Shown here in pieces: positions 59,766-64,000 of a stretch of 64,000 nucleotides of DNA (position 1 is the stretch's first letter; each line of letters opens with the position of its first letter). A program made the translations under genes and the position numbers. The DNA is from CAWDYA01 sp963806495 (GTDB lineage Bacteria; Acidobacteriota; Polarisedimenticolia; JACPZX01; DASXTC01). Under the pieces are notes generated by a model. It searched no databases, was not told the origin of the DNA, and was given only the letters and a program-made list of their open reading frames with translations. Location: contig CAWDYA010000007.1 of NCBI GenBank assembly GCA_963806495.1, positions 124,001 through 188,000 on the forward strand, given 5' to 3'.

Positions 59766-60397
59766 TCGTCAACGAGATCTTCCACAGCATCCAGGGAGAG
59801 ACGACCCGCGCCGGCCTTCCTTGCGTCTTCGTGCGGCTGACGGGGTGCCCGTTGCGGTGCGTCTATTGCGACAGCGCGCACGCCTTCCACGAGGGCCGCA
59901 CGATGAGCCCGGATGCCGTGATGAAGGAGGTGGAGCGCCACGGCTGCGGTTTCGTGACGGTCACCGGTGGCGAGCCGCTGGTGCAGGATGAAGTGTATCC
60001 GCTGATGGCCCGTCTGGCCGACGCGGGGTACGATACTCAGGTGGAAACATCGGGGGCCGTGGACGTGTCGCGGGTGGACCCGAGGGTCCGCATCATCCTG
60101 GACGTCAAGACGCCGGGCAGCGGCGAGTCGGGGGCGATGGACTGGGACAACCTGGAAAGGCTGAGGCCGGGCGACGAGGTGAAGTTCGTGATCGCGGGAC
60201 GCGATGACTATGTCTGGTCGCGCGACCTTCTCGTCACGCGGCGGTTGCCGGCCGGAGTGGTTGTCCTGATGTCGCCGGTGCACGGCACGCTCGATCCGCG
60301 CGACCTGGCGGAATGGATCAAGAGCGACCGCGTGGCCGTCCGGCTGCAGCTCCAGATCCACAAGTACATATGGGGGCCGGACCGCCGCGGAGTCTGA
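59762..60397 (+). CDS. queE: 7-carboxy-7-deazaguanine synthase
   Basis: QueE is the radical-SAM ring-contracting enzyme of queuosine/preQ0 synthesis. The 211-residue protein starts at a GTG overlapping the nfo TGA and has SIQGETTRAGLPCVFVRLTG, the cluster CPLRCVYCDS (CxxxCxxC), and VTVTGGEPLVQDEV. The compact size fits QueE. It is the first que gene of the operon; queD, which makes its substrate, was not found in the window. Confidence 0.93.
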   Translation: MIVNEIFHSIQGETTRAGLPCVFVRLTGCPLRCVYCDSAHAFHEGRTMSPDAVMKEVERHGCGFVTVTGGEPLVQDEVYPLMARLADAGYDTQVETSGAVDVSRVDPRVRIILDVKTPGSGESGAMDWDNLERLRPGDEVKFVIAGRDDYVWSRDLLVTRRLPAGVVVLMSPVHGTLDPRDLAEWIKSDRVAVRLQLQIHKYIWGPDRRGV

Positions 60398-60426
60398 CGC
60401 CGGCGCGCCGGGGAGAGGGAAACGTG

Positions 60427-60792
60427 ATGCAGGTCCGACCGGACTTCGACGAGCAGGAGCTCTACCGGGCGGTGCGGGAGATGACCGGGTTCATCTACGA
60501 TCTGGAGGATCGCTTCCCGGCCGACGAGATGACGCTGCTGTTCCATCGACTCAAGACGGCGAGCGTCGATGTCGGCGCGCAGGTGGCGGAAGCCTTCGGA
60601 CGCGCGCATCCGGGCGCCTCGGTGCTGGACGAGGAGACCCGGCGGGACCTGCGCGCGAGGCTCAACGAGCTGCGTCACTACTTCCTCATCTCGCGCGATC
60701 GGTTCATCCTGGACGAGAACCACGAGCGGGAGTTCCAGGCCCGTTACGACAGGATCCGGGAGGCGCTCGGCGACGGCGAGACGGATGCGTGA
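60427..60792 (+). CDS. Four-helix-bundle protein (S23 rRNA intervening-sequence-like)
   Basis: The 121-residue helical protein aligns with the four-helix-bundle family once linked to 23S rRNA intervening sequences: YDLEDRFPADEMTLLFHRLK then ASVDVGAQVAEAFGRAHPGA, with the later LNELRHYFLISRDRFILDEN helix. GGGGAGAGGGA lies before the ATG, and an in-frame GTG is just upstream. It overlaps queC by eight bases, so it is translated within the queuosine operon. Usually such proteins stand alone, so the linkage is unusual. Function unknown. Confidence 0.72.
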   Translation: MQVRPDFDEQELYRAVREMTGFIYDLEDRFPADEMTLLFHRLKTASVDVGAQVAEAFGRAHPGASVLDEETRRDLRARLNELRHYFLISRDRFILDENHEREFQARYDRIREALGDGETDA

Positions 60793-61462
60793 GCGGGCCG
60801 TCGTGCTGGTGAGCGGCGGGATGGACTCCTGCGTCACGGCGGCCATCGCCTGCGGCACCCACGAGGCCGCCTTCCTCCACGTCGGGTACGGACAGCGCAC
60901 AGAGCGCAGGGAACGCGCCTGCTTCCGCGCCCTGGCCGATCACTACGACGTGCGTGATCGCCTGGAGGCGCGGCTGGATCACATGCCGGCGGTGGGCGGA
61001 TCCAGCCTGACGGATCGCTCGATCCCGATCCCCGAGGCCGACCTGGCCCGGAAGGACGTGCCGGTCACCTACGTTCCCTTCCGAAACGGGCAGTTCCTCT
61101 CGATCGCGGCCGCGTGGGCGGAGGCGATCGGAGCGTCGGCGATCTTCATCGGGGCCGTGGAGGAGGACTCGTCGGGCTACCCCGACTGCCGGCGCGTCTT
61201 CTTCGATGCGTTCGAGCGCGCCCTCGCAGCGGGGACGAGGCCGGGTCGCCCGATCCGTATCGAGACACCGGTCATCGGGATGCGCAAGAGCGCCATCGTG
61301 ACCCGGGGCCTTGCTCTGAATGCGCCGCTGCACCTGACCTGGTCGTGCTATCGATCCGAGGACCTCGCCTGCGGCACCTGCGACTCGTGCGCGCTCAGGC
61401 TGCGCGCGTTCGCCGAGGCGGGGGCGGTCGATCCGGTGCCATACGAGGCGCGGAGCGCGTGA
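60785..61462 (+). CDS. queC: 7-cyano-7-deazaguanine (preQ0) synthase
   Basis: QueC turns 7-carboxy-7-deazaguanine into preQ0 using ATP and ammonia. The 225-residue protein starts at ATG 60785 inside the preceding gene. The PP-loop is VLVSGGMDSCVTAAIA, then FLHVGYGQRTERRERA, PFRNGQFLSIAAAWAE and AVEEDSSGYPDCR. The C-terminal zinc cysteines are SCYRSEDLACGTCDSCALR. The stop forms a GTGA overlap with queA. Confidence 0.95.
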   Translation: MRERAVVLVSGGMDSCVTAAIACGTHEAAFLHVGYGQRTERRERACFRALADHYDVRDRLEARLDHMPAVGGSSLTDRSIPIPEADLARKDVPVTYVPFRNGQFLSIAAAWAEAIGASAIFIGAVEEDSSGYPDCRRVFFDAFERALAAGTRPGRPIRIETPVIGMRKSAIVTRGLALNAPLHLTWSCYRSEDLACGTCDSCALRLRAFAEAGAVDPVPYEARSA

Positions 61463-62520
61463 CCGGATCGCTGACCCTCGGGGACTTCGACTACGATCTG
61501 CCGCCGGAGCGGATCGCGCAGGAGCCGCTCGCGCGCCGCGACGCCTCACGCCTGATGCGGCTCGAACGTGTCACGGGCCGTGTCGAGCACGCGACGTTCG
61601 CCGATTTCCCGGACTGTCTCTCGCCAGGGGACCTGCTGGTGGTGAACGACACACGCGTGCTGGCGGCGCGCCTGACAGGCCGTCGTGCCGCGCCGGGGAC
61701 GGGCGGCCGCGTCGAGGCGCTGCTGGTGCGGCGCGAGGACGAGAACATCTGGGCGGCGCTGCTCAAGGGATCGGCCCGTACGGGCGAGCCGATCGATTTC
61801 GGGCCGGATCTCGCCGGCCGCGTGCTGGCGCGCGGGGAGGACGGCTCGGCCCGGCTCGAGCTGTCGACGCTTCGCGGGGCGGGCTCGGTGGACGATGCCC
61901 TCGATCGCTCGGGCCTGATGCCCACGCCGCCCTATATCCGCCGCGAGCCGGACGATCCACGTCGCGAGCTCGACCGGAGCCGCTACCAGACGATTTTCGC
62001 CGACAGCCCGGGCGCGCTGGCGGCTCCCACCGCGGGGCTGCACTTCACGCCGGAGGTGGTGCAGCGGATCCGCGATCGGGGTGTCGAGGTCGCGTCACTG
62101 ACGCTCCATGTCGGACTGGGGACGTTCCAGCCTGTCCGCGTCGAGAGGATCGAGGAGCACCGGATGCACGCGGAGCGGTATGCGGTGAGCGAGGGCCTCG
62201 CCCGGTCGATCGCCCGGACGAGGGCGGACGGAGGGCGGATCGTTGCGGTGGGGACCACGGTCACCCGCGCCCTCGAGACGGTGGCCGGCGAGGAGGGGAA
62301 TGTGACTCCGGGCGAGGGCTGGTGCGACCTGTTCATCCGGCCGGGGTATCGTTTCCGTGTGGTGGAGGCGTTGCTCACCAACTTCCACCTGCCGCGGTCG
62401 ACGCTGCTGATGCTGGTCTCGGCCTTCGCCGGCCGGGAGCGGGTGCTTGCCGCCTACAGCGAGGCGATCCGGATGCGTTACCGGTTCTATTCCTATGGTG
62501 ATGCGATGCTGATCACATGA
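61459..62520 (+). CDS. queA: S-adenosylmethionine:tRNA ribosyltransferase-isomerase
   Basis: QueA attaches the cyclopentene ribosyl group from SAM to preQ1 on tRNA, making epoxyqueuosine. The 353-residue protein starts at GTG 61459 overlapping the queC TGA. It shows DFDYDLPPERIAQEPLARRD, VNDTRVLAARLTG, MPTPPYIRREPDD, DRSRYQTIFADSPGALAAPT and LTNFHLPRSTLLMLVSAFAG, all family hallmarks. The MFS gene follows with a four-base overlap. Confidence 0.95.
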   Translation: MTGSLTLGDFDYDLPPERIAQEPLARRDASRLMRLERVTGRVEHATFADFPDCLSPGDLLVVNDTRVLAARLTGRRAAPGTGGRVEALLVRREDENIWAALLKGSARTGEPIDFGPDLAGRVLARGEDGSARLELSTLRGAGSVDDALDRSGLMPTPPYIRREPDDPRRELDRSRYQTIFADSPGALAAPTAGLHFTPEVVQRIRDRGVEVASLTLHVGLGTFQPVRVERIEEHRMHAERYAVSEGLARSIARTRADGGRIVAVGTTVTRALETVAGEEGNVTPGEGWCDLFIRPGYRFRVVEALLTNFHLPRSTLLMLVSAFAGRERVLAAYSEAIRMRYRFYSYGDAMLIT

Positions 62521-63758
62521 CCGGGGTGGCGGCGGTGGATGACCATCCGATGCGGTGGCCGATGCTCGTGCTGGTTTCCGCGGCGGAGCTCCTGGGCATG
62601 TCGCTCTGGTTCACCGCCAGCGCGGTGTCGCCGGATCTCCAGCGGCTCTGGGGGCTCGACGCGGTGCAGGCCGGCTGGCTCACGACCACGGTGCAGCTCG
62701 GATTCGTGGCCGGCACCGGGGTGGCCGCGCTGCTCAACCTGGCCGACGTCTTGCCGGCGAAGCGATACGTTGCGCTTTCGGCCGCTCTGGGCGCCGCCGC
62801 CAACGCCGCGCTCGTCATCGCGCCCGGGTTTGGCTCGGCGCTGGCTCTGCGCTTCCTCACCGGCGCGTTTCTCGCCGGCGTCTACCCGCCCGCCATGAAG
62901 ATGATCGCCACATGGTTCCGTTCGGCACGCGGGCTGGCCATCGGGACCGTCGTGGGCGCCCTGACCGCGGGCAAGGCCACGCCCTACCTGGTGAAGGTCT
63001 TCGACGCGGGTGATTTCCGGGAAGTGATCCTGGTGGCCTCCGGCTTCGGGCTGCTGGCGTCGGCGCTCGTGACCCTCGGCTACCGGGATGGGCCGTACGC
63101 CTTCGAGCGCCGCGCCTTCTCGTGGAGCCTGACGGGGATGGTGCTGCGCCACCGTCAGACCCGGCTGGCGATCGGCGGCTACCTGGGGCACATGTGGGAG
63201 CTCTACGCGATGTGGACCTGGATCCCCGCGTTCCTGGCGGCGAGCCTCGCCTCCACCGCCGGCCGCGCGGCCCCCCCGGGGTGGCTGGCTCCGACGCTGG
63301 CGTTCGGCAGCATCGCCACCGGCGGCGCCGGCTGCGTCTGGGGCGGCTGGCAGGCCGACCGGATGGGACGGGAGCGTCTGGTGAACCTCGCGATGGCGGC
63401 GAGCGGAATATGCTGTCTCGTCATCGGTTTGTGCTATGGCGCCAGCCCCTGGATCCTTGCGGCGGTCGCCTGGACATGGGGATTCTTCGTGGTCGCCGAC
63501 TCGGCCCAGTTCAGCGCGATCGTGACGGAGGTGGCACCTTCGCACGCGGTGGGCACCGCGCTCACCCTGCAGACCTCCCTCGGCTTCCTGCTCACGGTGG
63601 TGACGATCCAGCTCGTCCCCGGGATCGCCACGGCGGGGGGCTGGCGATGGGCCTTCCCGGTGCTGGCCCTCGGGCCCGCGGCCGGCATCGCCGCCATCAA
63701 CCGGCTGGCGCGCCTGCGCGCTCCCGGCGGGCTGGACTCCGGTCGGGCGGATCGGTAA
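62517..63758 (+). CDS. MFS transporter
   Basis: The 413-residue protein has about 12 hydrophobic helices and MFS-type loops (FLTGAFLAGVYPPAMKMIAT and GGWQADRMGRERLVNLAMAA, resembling the second-half DRxGRR motif). It starts at an ATGA overlap with the queA stop. Its place at the end of the queuosine operon raises the possibility that it carries a deazapurine such as preQ1 or queuine, but MFS sequence does not show substrate, and known queuosine-precursor transporters (YhhQ, QueT) are unrelated. Confidence 0.85.
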   Translation: MTGVAAVDDHPMRWPMLVLVSAAELLGMSLWFTASAVSPDLQRLWGLDAVQAGWLTTTVQLGFVAGTGVAALLNLADVLPAKRYVALSAALGAAANAALVIAPGFGSALALRFLTGAFLAGVYPPAMKMIATWFRSARGLAIGTVVGALTAGKATPYLVKVFDAGDFREVILVASGFGLLASALVTLGYRDGPYAFERRAFSWSLTGMVLRHRQTRLAIGGYLGHMWELYAMWTWIPAFLAASLASTAGRAAPPGWLAPTLAFGSIATGGAGCVWGGWQADRMGRERLVNLAMAASGICCLVIGLCYGASPWILAAVAWTWGFFVVADSAQFSAIVTEVAPSHAVGTALTLQTSLGFLLTVVTIQLVPGIATAGGWRWAFPVLALGPAAGIAAINRLARLRAPGGLDSGRADR

Positions 63759-63791
63759 CCTGTCTCCGTAAAACACAGGAGGAAGGCACCA

Positions 63792-64000
63792 ATGCGCGAT
63801 GCCGTCAAACGGCTGTGGCCCGAGCTCGACTGGATCAAGGACGTGAAGCTGCGCGAGGCGACTCTCGAGACCTGGGTCCGTGCGTTCGGGATGAGCCCGC
63901 TGAAACCGGAGGATCTGGAGGAAATTCCCTTCACTCTGCTGGTTCCGGACTGCCCCGCGACCTTCATGGAGCACAAGCGCTGCGTGGTGCACATCGCCCG
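63792..64000 (+). CDS. Probable HD-domain phosphohydrolase, N-terminal fragment
   Basis: This gene starts after AGGAGGAAGGCACC and runs off the window edge at residue 69. The visible part (MRDAVKRLWPELDWIKDVKL and PFTLLVPDCPATFMEHKRCV) resembles the leader of HD-type phosphohydrolases, where the H of MEHKR would be the first metal ligand. The rest is needed to confirm this. Confidence 0.5.
   Translation, partial: MRDAVKRLWPELDWIKDVKLREATLETWVRAFGMSPLKPEDLEEIPFTLLVPDCPATFMEHKRCVVHIA

Overview
The window is a gene-dense, high-GC (roughly two-thirds G+C) bacterial chromosome segment. It carries about 55 protein genes on both strands in short operons. Stop/start overlaps (ATGA, GTGA, TTGA, TGATG) are frequent, and TTG and GTG starts are common. 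No tRNA, rRNA, CRISPR array, phage or insertion sequence was seen. Lipoproteins, outer-membrane-barrel candidates, an NagZ-type GH3 enzyme and a LytM (M23) peptidase point to a diderm envelope. A B12-dependent ribonucleotide reductase, a TM0343-type DAHP synthase, an EF-G paralogue and an FG-GAP/thrombospondin-type-3 surface protein are compatible with an Acidobacteriota-like or related uncultured lineage. That placement is inference only.

Layout. 1-8970: the tail of a TMTC-like membrane/TPR protein, a decayed partial copy of it, an LCAT-like lipoprotein, an SPFH/GYF_2 protein facing a zinc-ribbon protein, a barrel candidate, DAHP synthase, carA, a family 2 glycosyltransferase and an exported HExxH protein. 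8979-14495 (minus): a GT39 glycosyltransferase and two tandem asparagine synthetase homologues. 14614-24980: an AIM24-family protein, purC, nagZ, an M23 peptidase, secA, a hypothetical gene, guaB, an HExxH lipoprotein and a tiny membrane protein. 25040-25916: two broken small genes. 25946-35511: APC permease, tsaE, nnr, aroC, a hypothetical gene, an exported PqqB-like hydrolase, an FGGY kinase, a CPBP membrane protein, a P1 peptidase and a zinc-ribbon membrane protein. 35705-43096 (minus): nrdJ, a heterodimeric ABC exporter, holB and tmk. 43138-50918: a ferritin-like gene, ribF, pgpA, rimO, a HAD phosphatase, asnS and an EF-G-like GTPase. 51040-58043: an exported Cys-rich protein and a surface operon (barrel, FG-GAP/TSP3 protein, carboxypeptidase-regulatory-like protein). 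58045-63758: a TIGR02757 protein, endonuclease IV, queE, a four-helix-bundle protein, queC, queA and an MFS transporter. 63792-64000: the start of a probable HD phosphohydrolase.

Four otherwise well-conserved genes (carA, the GT39 gene, the FGGY kinase, the TSP3 protein) each carry one apparent frameshift. Several sit at short homopolymers, so assembly error is as likely as true decay. The 25040-25916 locus looks more genuinely degraded, and the purC frame runs 415 bases into nagZ on the opposite strand.

The most interesting material is: the barrel/FG-GAP/TSP3 export module; a four-helix-bundle protein embedded in the queuosine operon; a NrdR-like box upstream of nrdJ; a palindromic divergent promoter region at the ferritin gene; and an opal-interrupted gene at 25369.
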